Source of the DNA: Actinomadura graeca
GTDB lineage: Bacteria; Actinomycetota; Actinomycetes; Streptosporangiales; Streptosporangiaceae
Assembly (NCBI RefSeq): GCF_019175365.1
Contig: NZ_CP059572.1
Coordinates: 3,782,001 to 3,846,000, forward strand
Reading direction: 5' to 3'
Length of the DNA: 64,000 bases
Every line of letters begins with the position of its first letter. The first letter of the stretch is position 1. A model generated the notes under the pieces. That model made no database searches, was not told the DNA's origin, and saw only the letters and a list, made by a program, of their open reading frames with translations. Both the position numbers and the translations under genes were made by a program. Positions 7,891 through 16,218 of the stretch are shown piece by piece.

Positions 7891-8847
7891 TCATCGCGGG
7901 CGGCGGGAATCGTCCGGAGAAATGTGCTGCGGCAGGCCGAACGCCTCGAACACGCGGGGATCGGCGAACACGACGTTGCTCGCGACGCGCCCTGCGTCGA
8001 CCGTGAACACCTGGAGCGTGTGCAGCCGGTGACCGCCGCCCGGGTCCGGCGCGTACGCGGCGAGCGCGGGCTGCCCGTTGGCGGTGAGGTGCCTGACGTT
8101 CCAGTTCGTCCCGCGCATCTCGAACACGCGGTGCATGAACAGGCCGTAGTCGCGGACGCCCCGGTACCAGAGCGGGACCGGCGGCATCTCCAGGACGGCG
8201 TCGTCGGTGAGCAGCCGGACGAGCGCGGGGACGTCGGCCGCCTCGAACGCCCGCGCGTACCGTTCGACGACGGCACGCACCCCGGGATCGTCCGGCTCAC
8301 TGACCTGGCCGATCTCGCCCACGTCCGCGAGGGCGGCGCGGGCCCGCTGCAAGGCGCTGTTGACGGCGGGGACGGTCGTCCCGAGCTGCTCGGCGACCTC
8401 GGCGGCGCTGAACTCCAGCACCTCGCGCAGGACCAGGACGGCACGCTGCCGCGCGGGCAGTGTCTGCATCGCCGCCACCAGCGCGAGCCGCAGGTCCGCC
8501 CGGACGCCGGTGTCGAACCGCCCGTCCGGGAACGGCTGCAGCCAGGGGATGTCGAGCGCCGGGGTGAGCGGCGCGCCGGGGTCCTCGCTCGGGGCGCCGA
8601 GCCCGGACGGCAGCGGACGGCGCGCACGCCCCTCCAGCGCGGTCAGACACGCGTTGGCCGCGATCCGGTACAGCCAGGTCCGCACCGACGCGCGCGTCCG
8701 GTCGTACCGGTCGCGTGCCTTCCACGCGCGCAGCATCGTCTCCTGCGCCAGGTCCTCGGCCTCGTGGAACGAGCCCAGCATCCGGTAGCAGTACGCCACC
8801 AGCTCACCCCGGTACGGCTCGAAGTCCACCGCCCCATCATGACGCAT
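7891..8847 (-). CDS. ECF sigma factor with SnoaL-like C-terminal domain (SigJ/SigX5-like)
   Basis: 318 residues from ATG 8847, with CAGGTCGC just before it (GTG 8871 is possible but has no site). Region 2 spans about residues 10-80 (LVAYCYRMLGSFHEAEDLAQETMLRAW), with region 4 at about 140-190 (LPARQRAVLVLREVLEFSAAEVAEQLGTTVPAVNSALQRAR). An extra domain of about 120 residues (ERYARAFEAADVPALVRLLTDDAVLEMPP...) has the SnoaL/NTF2-like pattern of ECF41/ECF56-type factors, where it replaces a separate anti-sigma factor. No anti-sigma gene is adjacent, which agrees. Targets are unknown. The DHFR-like relic next to it may once have been a target. Confidence 0.88.
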   Translation of the reverse strand: MRHDGAVDFEPYRGELVAYCYRMLGSFHEAEDLAQETMLRAWKARDRYDRTRASVRTWLYRIAANACLTALEGRARRPLPSGLGAPSEDPGAPLTPALDIPWLQPFPDGRFDTGVRADLRLALVAAMQTLPARQRAVLVLREVLEFSAAEVAEQLGTTVPAVNSALQRARAALADVGEIGQVSEPDDPGVRAVVERYARAFEAADVPALVRLLTDDAVLEMPPVPLWYRGVRDYGLFMHRVFEMRGTNWNVRHLTANGQPALAAYAPDPGGGHRLHTLQVFTVDAGRVASNVVFADPRVFEAFGLPQHISPDDSRRPR

Positions 8848-8950
8848 GCGACCTGCGCCGACGTCCGTCACGTCCCGGCGCAGCCACCCGACCGGCCCCC
8901 GGACGATGCCGGGGCACGCCGGTCGCCGCTCCGCCGGGCCGGGGGCCGCT

Positions 8951-9835
8951 TCAGTCCGCTGGACGTCCGGCGGCGTCTTCGAGGACCTGGTGGAGTTTGC
9001 GCGCGAAGGCTTCGGGTTGCCCGGCGTAGGGGGAGTCTCCGCCGATGAAGCCGCCGTGGTGGCTCGGGAAGACCGTCGGGGACTGGCCCAGCAGAGCGGC
9101 CGTCGCCGCCGCGGTGCGTCCGGTGAAGGTGTCCAGGGACTCCTCGCCGACCGCGACCACGATCCGCGTCGGCGCCGCGTTCAGCGCCCGGACGTCCGGC
9201 AGGTAGGCGCCGACGGCCTCCGACCGGTCGGACAGCAGCGGGTCGTCGCGGGTGCCGTCGTCTTCGGACGGCATGCCGAAGGCGGCGGGATCGGCCGGCG
9301 GGCGGGCGAAGAAGTCGTCGGTGAACTCGCCCCGCCATGACGTCATCGCGATGAACGCCGCCATCCCGGCGCCCCCGCCCTTGGCCTCGTACGCCTGCCG
9401 GACGGCGGCCCAGGCGCGTCCGGCGGCCTCCGCGTCGGGCAGCAGCCGGAGCAGCGGCGGCTCGTGCGCCACCAGGGTGGTCACGTCGCCGGGGTGGGCC
9501 GTCACCAGGGCGAGCGCGGTGACCGCGCCGCCGCTGCTGGCGAACATCTCGACCGGGCCCGCGCCGAGCGCCTCGATGAGGGCGTGCACGTCGGCCGCCT
9601 GCACCTCGGGCACGTGGTCGACCCGGCCGTCCTTGCGGACGCTGCGGCCCAGGCCGCGCGGGTCGTAGGTGATCACGGGGCGCTCGGGGAAGAGGGCCGC
9701 CAGGGCACTGAACCCACTGGCGTCCATGGGCTGGCCGATCATGAGCAGCGGCGGACGGCCGCCGACCGCGGGCGACGGGCCGTGGACGTCGTAGACCAGG
9801 TCGACCTCGGCGGTCTGGAGTGTTCTCGTAGTCAT
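8951..9835 (-). CDS. Alpha/beta hydrolase
   Basis: 294 residues. Oxyanion region GQPMDASG, strand YDPRGLGRS, nucleophile elbow FASSGG (Ser101 in the A-x-S-x-G position) and a late histidine in PSHHGGF fit an alpha/beta hydrolase of the haloperoxidase/epoxide hydrolase group. The substrate is unknown. GGAGG lies about 11 nt upstream of ATG 9835, a long but usable spacing. It is transcribed toward the sigma factor gene with a gap of about 100 bp, so they may be co-regulated. Residues 10-20 contain a short Pro-rich insertion. Confidence 0.85.
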   Translation of the reverse strand: MTTRTLQTAEVDLVYDVHGPSPAVGGRPPLLMIGQPMDASGFSALAALFPERPVITYDPRGLGRSVRKDGRVDHVPEVQAADVHALIEALGAGPVEMFASSGGAVTALALVTAHPGDVTTLVAHEPPLLRLLPDAEAAGRAWAAVRQAYEAKGGGAGMAAFIAMTSWRGEFTDDFFARPPADPAAFGMPSEDDGTRDDPLLSDRSEAVGAYLPDVRALNAAPTRIVVAVGEESLDTFTGRTAAATAALLGQSPTVFPSHHGGFIGGDSPYAGQPEAFARKLHQVLEDAAGRPAD

Positions 9836-10075
9836 ACCCGTATCGACCTCCGGCGCGTCCCGAACTCATCGCTCTCCAGCAGATCCCTCCGGATGGCCCC
9901 ATCCGGCCGCGTGGGCGATCTTCGGAGGACGGGCGCGGGCCCGGCGGGGGCCTGAGCAGCACCGGCGGTCCCCGGTGCCCCCCGGTGGTGACGCTGGCTG
10001 TACCGGCGGCCCTCCCGCAGGCGGGGTCGAGCGGCCGGGATCCGCGGTCCCATACTCCAGAGTGCTCAGGTAAGT

Positions 10076-10126
10076 CCGCCGGACACGGCGCCGGGCCCTC
10101 TCCCGTGCGGTGGCCGTGTCCGGCGG
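10076..10126. promoter_or_regulatory. Long perfect hairpin in the leader of the SGNH gene
   Basis: CCGCCGGACACGGC (10076-10089) and GCCGTGTCCGGCGG (10113-10126) are perfect 14-nt arms around a 23-nt loop. They lie 62 nt before the start at 10188 inside the 352-bp gap 9836-10187. It could be a terminator, an attenuator or an mRNA-stabilising stem. No T-run follows. The rest of the gap shows nothing recognisable. Confidence 0.5.
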
Positions 10127-10187
10127 GAATCCTCGACCGCGCGGCCCCGCAACGCGTGTGACGAACGACCACGCAAGGGGGTAGCGA

Positions 10188-12434
10188 ATGGGGACCGATC
10201 TGTCCGGAGCCCGCCGTGAACGGTGGGGCCCGGGACGCGGCAGAACGGCGATGGCCCTGGTCGTCGCACTGGCGGCCGGTCTGGTGACGGCCGTCGCATC
10301 GACGGCGCCCACCACGGCACCCGCGCTGGCCGCGGCGCCGGGCAAGCCGAAGGCGATCCTGTCGCTGGGCGACAGTTACATTTCGGGGGAGGCGGGACGC
10401 TGGGCCGGTAACGCCAACACCGGGGCCAGCGGCAGCGCGTGGGGCACCGACCTCGCCGCGATCTCCTGCCGGTCCGGACGGGAGGACAGCTGCGACCACG
10501 AGCCGAAGCTCGTCTACCTTGAGGACTCCGACGTCGACAAGGGCAACGGATGCCACAAGTCGAGAATGGCGGAGATCAAGGGCGCCGACATCGACGGGGT
10601 GGGAGAGCGCGACCGGCTCAACATCGCCTGCTCGGGGGCGGTGACCGACAACATCCTGTCCACCCGGTTCAAGGGCCAGATTCCGCAGATCGAGCAGCTG
10701 AGGGCCGCCGCCGCATCCCACGAGATCACCACGATCGTGCTGTCCATCAGCGGCAACGACCTGAAGTTCAGCGACATCATCGCGAAATGCGCCGACGCCT
10801 ACCTCCGCGGAAAACAGCTGTGCAGCGTCAGCGAGGCGCAGGCGTTCCGGAACCGGCTCCCGGAGGTCCGGGGCAAGGTCGTCGAAACGCTGCGGGAAAT
10901 CCACAAGGTGATGCAGGAGAGCGGCCAGGCCCGTGACAGCTACCGCCTGATCCTCCAGTCGTACCCGGCGGCCCTGCCGGCGAGCGACAAGTACCGCTGG
11001 CGCCAGCGCGGGACGTTCCTCTGGGAGCGGTACCGGAAGGGCGGCTGCCCGTTCATGAACGCCGACTCGGAATGGGCGAACAAGACGCTGATCCCGGGGA
11101 TCAGGGACATGCTGCGCGACGCCGCGTTCTCCACCAACGCGACGTTCCTGGACCTGACCGAGGCGTTCAAGGGACACGAGTTGTGCACCAACGAGGCCGA
11201 TCAGGCCGGCAAGGAGAACAACCGTGCCAATCCGCTGCTCGGCGAGAACGCGGAATGGGTTCGCTGGCTGCCCTATCTGAAGTTCCGCACGGCGCCCTGG
11301 GAGAGCCAGGGCCACCAGCAGGAGGCCATTCATCCGAACGCGTTCGGGCAGGAGGCGCTGAGCGCCTGCTTGTCGAAGACGGTCGCCGGTTCTCCTCAGC
11401 CCGGCCAGGCGTTCACATGCGTCGGGCAGGCCAGGGCCAAGCCCTCGGAGGTGCGGGTCGAGCGTGTGAAGGTGCACCAGGAGTCCTGGGGCCGCGACCT
11501 CATCAACAAGAGCGGCCGTCCCGCCGTGTTCACCTACGGCGACCAGCAGCACGCGTTCGCCAGGGACGGCGGCTGCCTGGAGCACATGTGGTGGTCGGCC
11601 GGCAGCGGCCTGAAGCGGGACCAGTGGGGTTGCGGCATCGACAGTGACCCGACCGCGTTCGTCATCGGCGACCAGCAGCATGTCTTCGCCAAGAGCCGCC
11701 GGTGCCTGGAGCACTTCTGGTGGAACGCCGGCGAGGACACGATCCACCGGAACCGGTGGGGGTGCGGTATCGACAGCGCCCCGGCCGGGTTCGCCTACGG
11801 CGAGCAGCAGCACGTCTTCGCCAAGAACGGCCGGTGCCTTGAGCACTACTGGTGGAAGCCCGGCAATCGCAGTGACCAGATCGACCACAACCGCTGGGGG
11901 TGCGACTTCGGCCTCACCGGCAATCCGGCAGTCTTCACCTACCAGGATCAGCAGCACGCCTTCATCCAGAACGGCCGGTGCCTCCAGCACTACTGGTGGA
12001 AGCCCGACAACGGCACCGACCAGATCGAGCACAACCGGTGGCGCTGCGATGTCCGGATCGACAGTGCCCCGGCCGTCTTCACCTACCGGGACCAGCAACA
12101 CGCCTTCGCCAAGAACGGCAACTGCCTGGAGCACTTCTGGTGGACGCCCACCCACGGCACCGACGAGATCGAGCACAACCGATGGGGGTGCGGCATCGAC
12201 TTCGTCCCGACCGCGTTCGTTCAGGGCGACCAGCAGCACGCCTTCGCCACGAACGAGAACTGCCTGGAACATTTCTGGTGGACGCCCACCCACGGCACCG
12301 ACGAGATCGAGCACGACCGGTGGGGCTGCGGCGTCGAGGGAACACCGGCGGGGTTCGGCACCGGAAACCAGCAGCACGTCTTCGCCATCGGGCAGGGACG
12401 GCCGCTCCAGCATTTCTGGTACGCCGGAGAATAG
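10188..12434 (+). CDS. Secreted SGNH/GDSL hydrolase with seven-blade Cys-paired propeller
   Basis: 748 residues. A basic N-region and hydrophobic core (TAMALVVALAAGLVTAVA) give a signal peptide cut near residue 50. The SGNH domain (about 55-410) has the GDSY block (Ser63), a Gly block (ACSGAVTDN), SGND (189-191) and IHPNAFGQ with His382, a complete catalytic set. Residues 448-748 are seven repeats of about 43 residues, each starting F-x-x-x-D/E-QQH-(A/V)F and containing CLEHFWW ... RWGC. Six blades have two Cys; the seventh is shorter and has lost them. Seven units suggest a closed beta-propeller with a disulfide per blade. It likely acts as an extracellular esterase or lipase targeted by the propeller. 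GGGGGT precedes the ATG. Confidence 0.85.
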   Translation: MGTDLSGARRERWGPGRGRTAMALVVALAAGLVTAVASTAPTTAPALAAAPGKPKAILSLGDSYISGEAGRWAGNANTGASGSAWGTDLAAISCRSGREDSCDHEPKLVYLEDSDVDKGNGCHKSRMAEIKGADIDGVGERDRLNIACSGAVTDNILSTRFKGQIPQIEQLRAAAASHEITTIVLSISGNDLKFSDIIAKCADAYLRGKQLCSVSEAQAFRNRLPEVRGKVVETLREIHKVMQESGQARDSYRLILQSYPAALPASDKYRWRQRGTFLWERYRKGGCPFMNADSEWANKTLIPGIRDMLRDAAFSTNATFLDLTEAFKGHELCTNEADQAGKENNRANPLLGENAEWVRWLPYLKFRTAPWESQGHQQEAIHPNAFGQEALSACLSKTVAGSPQPGQAFTCVGQARAKPSEVRVERVKVHQESWGRDLINKSGRPAVFTYGDQQHAFARDGGCLEHMWWSAGSGLKRDQWGCGIDSDPTAFVIGDQQHVFAKSRRCLEHFWWNAGEDTIHRNRWGCGIDSAPAGFAYGEQQHVFAKNGRCLEHYWWKPGNRSDQIDHNRWGCDFGLTGNPAVFTYQDQQHAFIQNGRCLQHYWWKPDNGTDQIEHNRWRCDVRIDSAPAVFTYRDQQHAFAKNGNCLEHFWWTPTHGTDEIEHNRWGCGIDFVPTAFVQGDQQHAFATNENCLEHFWWTPTHGTDEIEHDRWGCGVEGTPAGFGTGNQQHVFAIGQGRPLQHFWYAGE

Positions 12435-12465
12435 CGGGCGGCGCACGCCGCTGAACGAGTAGCGC

Positions 12466-12520
12466 GAGGTCTCCGGTGCTCACGCCTTCGGAAACGGAGG
12501 TCCGTGGCACCGGAGACCTC
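12466..12520. terminator. Bidirectional terminator hairpin
   Basis: GAGGTCTCCGGTGC (12466-12479) pairs perfectly with GCACCGGAGACCTC (12507-12520). Inner CACG/CGTG extends the stem past one bulge. It lies exactly between the convergent ends of the SGNH gene (12434) and hmuV (12536). Confidence 0.8.
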
Positions 12521-12535
12521 ATCACGCCGCCACGT

Positions 12536-13354
12536 TCACCTCTCCCTGCGGGGGACGATCAGCGGGCGGCCCGTGCGGGGGTGCGGGAGCACCTCGACGT
12601 CGTGGCGGTAGACGTCGGTGAGCAGGGACGCGGTGAGGATCTCGTCCGGGGGGCCGCAGGCGGCGAGGCGGCCTTCGGACAGGACCGCCACGCGGTCGGC
12701 GTGGGCCGCGGCGAGGCCGAGGTCGTGGACGACGGCGACCACGGCGGCGCCCGAGGCGGCCCTGCGGCGGACGACCTCGAACACCATCTCCTGGTGGCGC
12801 AGGTCCAGGGCGGCGGTGGGCTCGTCCAGCAGGAGGATGCCCGTGCGCTGGGCGAGGACGCGGGCGAGTGCGACCCGCGCCTGTTCGCCGCCGGACAACC
12901 GCGGGTAGGGGCGGCCGGCGAACTCCGTCACGTCGGTCCGCCGCATGGCCTCGGTGACGGCGGCCTCGTCGTCGTCGGCGAGGGGCGTCGCCGACCAGGG
13001 GGCGCGGCCCATCGCGACGACCTGCCGGACGGTGAACGGGAACGCGAGGGTCTGCTTCTGCAGGAGGATCGCCCGCCGCATCGCCAGCTCGGCGTGGCTC
13101 CACGAGCCGAGCGGCGCGCCGTCCACGACGACGCGGCCCGTGAACGGGACGTCCCCGCCGACCGCCGCCAGGAGCGTGGATTTACCGGCGCCGTTCGGGC
13201 CGACGAGGGCCAGCACCTCACCGGTGCGGACGGCCAGGTCCAGGCCGGTGAGGACGGTCCGCGGGCCGCGTTCGACGCCGAGGTCCCGGACCTCGATCGC
13301 GGGTGAGCCGGGCGGCGCCGGGCGCGGCGGACGCGGGGCGCGTGCGCCGATCAT
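12536..13354 (-). CDS. hmuV: Heme ABC transporter ATP-binding protein
   Basis: 272 residues from ATG 13354, whose ATGA overlaps the stop of hmuU. Walker A GPNGAGKST (52-60), Q-loop region (LLQKQTLAFPF), signature LSGGEQARVALARV, Walker B ILLLDEPTAALD and a switch His (VVHDL) are all present. The FepC/HmuV family couples ATP hydrolysis to import through FecCD permeases. It is last in the operon surface protein - hmuT - hmuU - hmuV and should be repressed by iron through the box at 16184-16202. Confidence 0.93.
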   Translation of the reverse strand: MIGARAPRPPRPAPPGSPAIEVRDLGVERGPRTVLTGLDLAVRTGEVLALVGPNGAGKSTLLAAVGGDVPFTGRVVVDGAPLGSWSHAELAMRRAILLQKQTLAFPFTVRQVVAMGRAPWSATPLADDDEAAVTEAMRRTDVTEFAGRPYPRLSGGEQARVALARVLAQRTGILLLDEPTAALDLRHQEMVFEVVRRRAASGAAVVAVVHDLGLAAAHADRVAVLSEGRLAACGPPDEILTASLLTDVYRHDVEVLPHPRTGRPLIVPRRER

Positions 13355-14439
13355 GACCAGTTCCCCGGCCCGCCGCGGGCGCGGCGCAGCAGCCAGAAGA
13401 AGAACGGCCCGCCGAGCAGCGCGGTGAGGACGCCGAGGGGCAGTTCCTGGTAGGGGACCGCGGTGCGGGCGACGGTGTCGGCGGCGACGAGGACGACGGC
13501 GCCGCCGAGCGCGCCGGCGGGGATCAGCGTCCGGTGGCCGGGACCCGCCACGAGCCTGACCAGGTGCGGGACGACCAGCCCGACGAAGGAGATGACGCCC
13601 GCGAACGCCACGGCCGCCGAGGTCATCAGCGCGATCACGACGATCGAGGTGAACCGCAGCCGCTCGACGTCCACGCCCAGGTGGCGGGCGGTGCGCTCGC
13701 CGAGGGACAGCAGGTCGAGGCGGCGCGCGCAGGCGAGCGCGACCGCCATCCCCGCGGCGGCGACGGGGGTCACGGCGGCGACGGCGTTCCAGTTCGCGCC
13801 CGCGAGGCTGCCGAGGTTCCAGGTCGTGATGGCGCGCAGCGCGTCGTCGCCCGCGGCGAACATCAGCAGGCCGAGCAGCGCGCTCGCGACCGCGTTGACC
13901 GCGATGCCCGTCAGCAGCAGCGTCACGACCTCGGTGCCGCCGCCCGAGCGGGACACCGCGTAGACGAGCAGGGTGGTGACCAGGCCGCACCCGAACGCGG
14001 CGGTCATGATCGTCCAGCTGCCGAGGGTGGACAGGCCGAACACGATGACGGTGGCGGCGCCGACCGCCGCGCCCCAGGAGACGCCGATGACGGCGGGCTC
14101 GGCGAGGGGGTTGCCGAACACGCCCTGCATGACGGCGCCGGAGCAGCCGAGCGACGCGCCCACGACGACCGCGAGCGCCACCCGGGGGAAGCGGACGATC
14201 CACAGCGCGTTGTCGCCCTGCGCCGCGGTGGGCCGGGGGCCGACGTCCAGCCCGAGGTGGTGCAGGAGGGAGCCGATGACCTGGTCGGGCGGGATGTCGA
14301 CCTGGCCGGTCCCGGCGGCGACCACGCACAGCGCCGCCAGGGCGAGGGCCAGCCCGGGGAGCAGCGCCGTCCCGGGCAGCCGCCGGCGGCCGCGCCCGCT
14401 CGCGGCCTTCCCCGGCGGGCGTTTCGTGGCCGTCTCCAT
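13351..14439 (-). CDS. hmuU: Heme/iron ABC transporter permease (FecCD family)
   Basis: 362 residues with about nine to ten hydrophobic helices. Family marks include RFPRVALAVVVGASLGCSGAVMQGVFGNPLAEPAVIGVSWGAA and the cytoplasmic EAA-like loop near VPHLVR. The first 25 residues are Lys/Arg-rich and cytosolic. Its ATG shares one base with the hmuT stop (TGATG), so translation is coupled. With HmuT and HmuV it forms the inner-membrane importer for heme or an iron chelate. The heme assignment rests on the heme oxygenase encoded in the same island. Confidence 0.92.
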   Translation of the reverse strand: METATKRPPGKAASGRGRRRLPGTALLPGLALALAALCVVAAGTGQVDIPPDQVIGSLLHHLGLDVGPRPTAAQGDNALWIVRFPRVALAVVVGASLGCSGAVMQGVFGNPLAEPAVIGVSWGAAVGAATVIVFGLSTLGSWTIMTAAFGCGLVTTLLVYAVSRSGGGTEVVTLLLTGIAVNAVASALLGLLMFAAGDDALRAITTWNLGSLAGANWNAVAAVTPVAAAGMAVALACARRLDLLSLGERTARHLGVDVERLRFTSIVVIALMTSAAVAFAGVISFVGLVVPHLVRLVAGPGHRTLIPAGALGGAVVLVAADTVARTAVPYQELPLGVLTALLGGPFFFWLLRRARGGPGNWS

Positions 14440-15470
14440 CAGCAGGCCCGGTGGACGGCGGCGGCGAGCGCGCCGATGGTCTCGGCCGTGCGGGACCCGA
14501 AGGACAGCAGGGTGCCGTCGTCGACGTCCACGATCCGCCGGTTCCGGCCGGCGGGGGTCTGCGCGACGCCCGGCAGCCTCAGCAGCCCGTCCACCCCGCC
14601 GACGGACCGGAGTCCGGCCGACAGGACGAGCAGCACGTCCGGGGCCGCGTTGATCATCCCTTCGCTGGTGAGCGGGCGGAAGCCGGACAGGCCGAGGGCG
14701 CTGCCCGCGTCGGCTCCGCCGGCGGCCTCGATCATGGCGTCCGGCCCCGCGCCCTTCCCGCCGACGAGGTACACGCCCGCGTTGCCCCGGACGTACAGGA
14801 ACGCGACCTTCGGCCGGTCGCCGGACGCCGGGCGCGCGGCGGCCCTGATCTCGCGGTCCACGCGCGCGGCCAGCTCGCGTCCCGCGGCGGGCACGCCGAG
14901 CGCGGCGGCGACGGCGGTGATGTGCGGGCCGATCGCGGTGAGCGTCTCCTCGTCGTCCACGAGCACGACGGGGATGCCCGAGCGGCGGAGCTGGGCGAGC
15001 ACCTCGGGCGGGCCGATGCTCCTATCCGTGATCACCACGGACGGGTCGAGCTTCAGGATCGCCTCGGCGGACAGGTCGTGGCCCTGCGCGGTCACCAGCG
15101 GCAGCCTCCGGGCGGCGGGGAAGGTGGTGGAGACGTCCCGGCCGACGAGCCGGCCGCCGAGGCCGAGGCCGTGCACGATCTCGGCGAGCGAGCCGTAGAG
15201 GTTGACCGCGAGGACGCGGCGCGCGTCGCGGACGGTGACGCCGGTGCCGTCGGCGGAGCGCACGGTGACCGGCAGTTTCGGCTCCGGCGCGTCCTTGACG
15301 GGGACGGGGTCGCCCTTGGGCGCCGCGACCGTGGCGGCGCAGCCGCGGGCGGAGCGCCCGGCGGCGGGTGCGGCGCCGGGCCCCGCGGCCGTGCCGGTGC
15401 CGCAGGCGGCCAGCGGCAGCGCGCACGCCAGGGCGAGGGTCGCGGCCAGGGCGCGGGACGGACGGGTCAC
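14439..15470 (-). CDS. hmuT: Heme-binding substrate lipoprotein
   Basis: 343 residues from GTG 15470, which overlaps the stop of the upstream gene (GTGA). A lipoprotein signal ends in LAAC with Cys23 as the lipidation site. The body is a class III periplasmic-binding fold: RVLAVNLYGSLAEIVHGLGLGGRLVGRDVST, SAEAILKLDPSVVITD, then VVLVDDEETLTAIGPHI, typical of HmuT/BtuF proteins. A Tyr and a His in the two lobes normally bind heme; NLYGS and TAQGHD are the candidate positions. It passes heme from the surface proteins to HmuU. Confidence 0.9.
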   Translation of the reverse strand: MTRPSRALAATLALACALPLAACGTGTAAGPGAAPAAGRSARGCAATVAAPKGDPVPVKDAPEPKLPVTVRSADGTGVTVRDARRVLAVNLYGSLAEIVHGLGLGGRLVGRDVSTTFPAARRLPLVTAQGHDLSAEAILKLDPSVVITDRSIGPPEVLAQLRRSGIPVVLVDDEETLTAIGPHITAVAAALGVPAAGRELAARVDREIRAAARPASGDRPKVAFLYVRGNAGVYLVGGKGAGPDAMIEAAGGADAGSALGLSGFRPLTSEGMINAAPDVLLVLSAGLRSVGGVDGLLRLPGVAQTPAGRNRRIVDVDDGTLLSFGSRTAETIGALAAAVHRAC

Positions 15471-16120
15471 GAGCCGGTTCCCGCGGGCGTCCTGCGGCGG
15501 CGCAGCAGCACGAACGCCGCGCCCGCGACGACCACGACGGCGCCCGCGCCGGACGCCGCCCATACCCAGGCGGGCGTGCCGCCGTCCCCGAACGTCACCG
15601 GGACCCGCACGTCCTGCGAGCGGTCGGACGTGCGGGTGTGGTCGGCGCGGGTGACGACGGCGCAGCGCACCTCGGCGCAGTCCGCGCCGGCGGAGAGGGC
15701 GGCGCCGATCCGGAGCGTCACGTCGAAGGTGCCGCCGGGCCCGTACGGGACGGCCAGGCCCTTGCCGTACGGGGGCGGGTTGGACGAGACCCACTGCGAC
15801 GCGCCGGCCTTCCCGGTGGTGTCGGCGCCGCCGCCGCAGGGGGAGGGCGCCTTGCCCGCGCCGTTGTCCCTGCACAGGGCGACGTAGACGCCCTTGCCGG
15901 TGTTGTAGCCCGTCCCGCGAACACGGACGGTGGCGCCCTTGGCGGGCAGGCCGTCCGCCCGCGAGACGGTGAGGGTCTGCCCGGACGGGCCGGTGCCGCG
16001 GCCCTCCTTGGCGGGCGCGGACGCGGCGTGCGCGGCCGCGGGCGGGACGAGCACCGCGCCCGCGGCGGCGGTCAGTGCGAGCGCCGCCACGCGGCGTGTG
16101 GTGAGGGGAGGAACGTGCAT
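15467..16120 (-). CDS. Surface-anchored neocarzinostatin-like (Ig-fold) protein, first gene of hmu operon
   Basis: 217 residues from ATG 16120, with GGAAAG 4 nt before it. Signal peptide to about residue 32, an extracellular domain, then a C-terminal membrane helix (WVWAASGAGAVVVVAGAAFVLL) and RRRR, so it is anchored facing outward. The domain follows the neocarzinostatin/macromomycin plan: GATVRVRGTGYNTGKGVYVALC..., a first Cys pair and a second pair (CAEVRC), ending DRSQDVRVPVTF. The motif TSDRSQD recurs in the two proteins encoded on the other strand. Since no HtaA domain is present, this is the likely surface heme or hemoprotein receptor of the system (inference). It is iron-regulated by the box at 16184-16202. 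Confidence 0.75.
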   Translation of the reverse strand: MHVPPLTTRRVAALALTAAAGAVLVPPAAAHAASAPAKEGRGTGPSGQTLTVSRADGLPAKGATVRVRGTGYNTGKGVYVALCRDNGAGKAPSPCGGGADTTGKAGASQWVSSNPPPYGKGLAVPYGPGGTFDVTLRIGAALSAGADCAEVRCAVVTRADHTRTSDRSQDVRVPVTFGDGGTPAWVWAASGAGAVVVVAGAAFVLLRRRRTPAGTGS

Positions 16121-16183
16121 GGGGCTTTCCAACTTTCGAGCTGTGCGGCCCACCAGGGGCTTTACCGGGATCCCGGATGTAGA

Positions 16184-16202
16184 TTAGCTTAGGCTTACCT
16201 AA
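16184..16202. promoter_or_regulatory. DtxR/IdeR-like iron box in divergent promoter
   Basis: TTAGCTTAGGCTTACCTAA closely matches the DtxR/IdeR consensus. For the leftward operon it fills the 16-nt spacer between TTGAAG (16203-16208) and TAATCT (16181-16186), so repressor binding would block RNA polymerase. It also lies 17 nt before the rightward start at 16219. A CCGGGATCCCGG palindrome (16165-16176) is next to it. Confidence 0.8.
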
Positions 16203-16218
16203 CTTCAAGAGGTGAGAC

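Noticed and set aside
11529..12434. Regular repeats that could be taken for a CRISPR-like or tandem DNA array
   Set aside because: They are about 130-bp imperfect repeats that keep a protein frame and encode propeller blades; there are no spacers and no cas genes.
8868..12446. A 1192-codon leftward open frame opposite the SGNH gene and hydrolase
   Set aside because: High GC keeps antisense frames open. The rightward frame has signal peptide, catalytic motifs and regular repeats, while this one has no recognisable domain.
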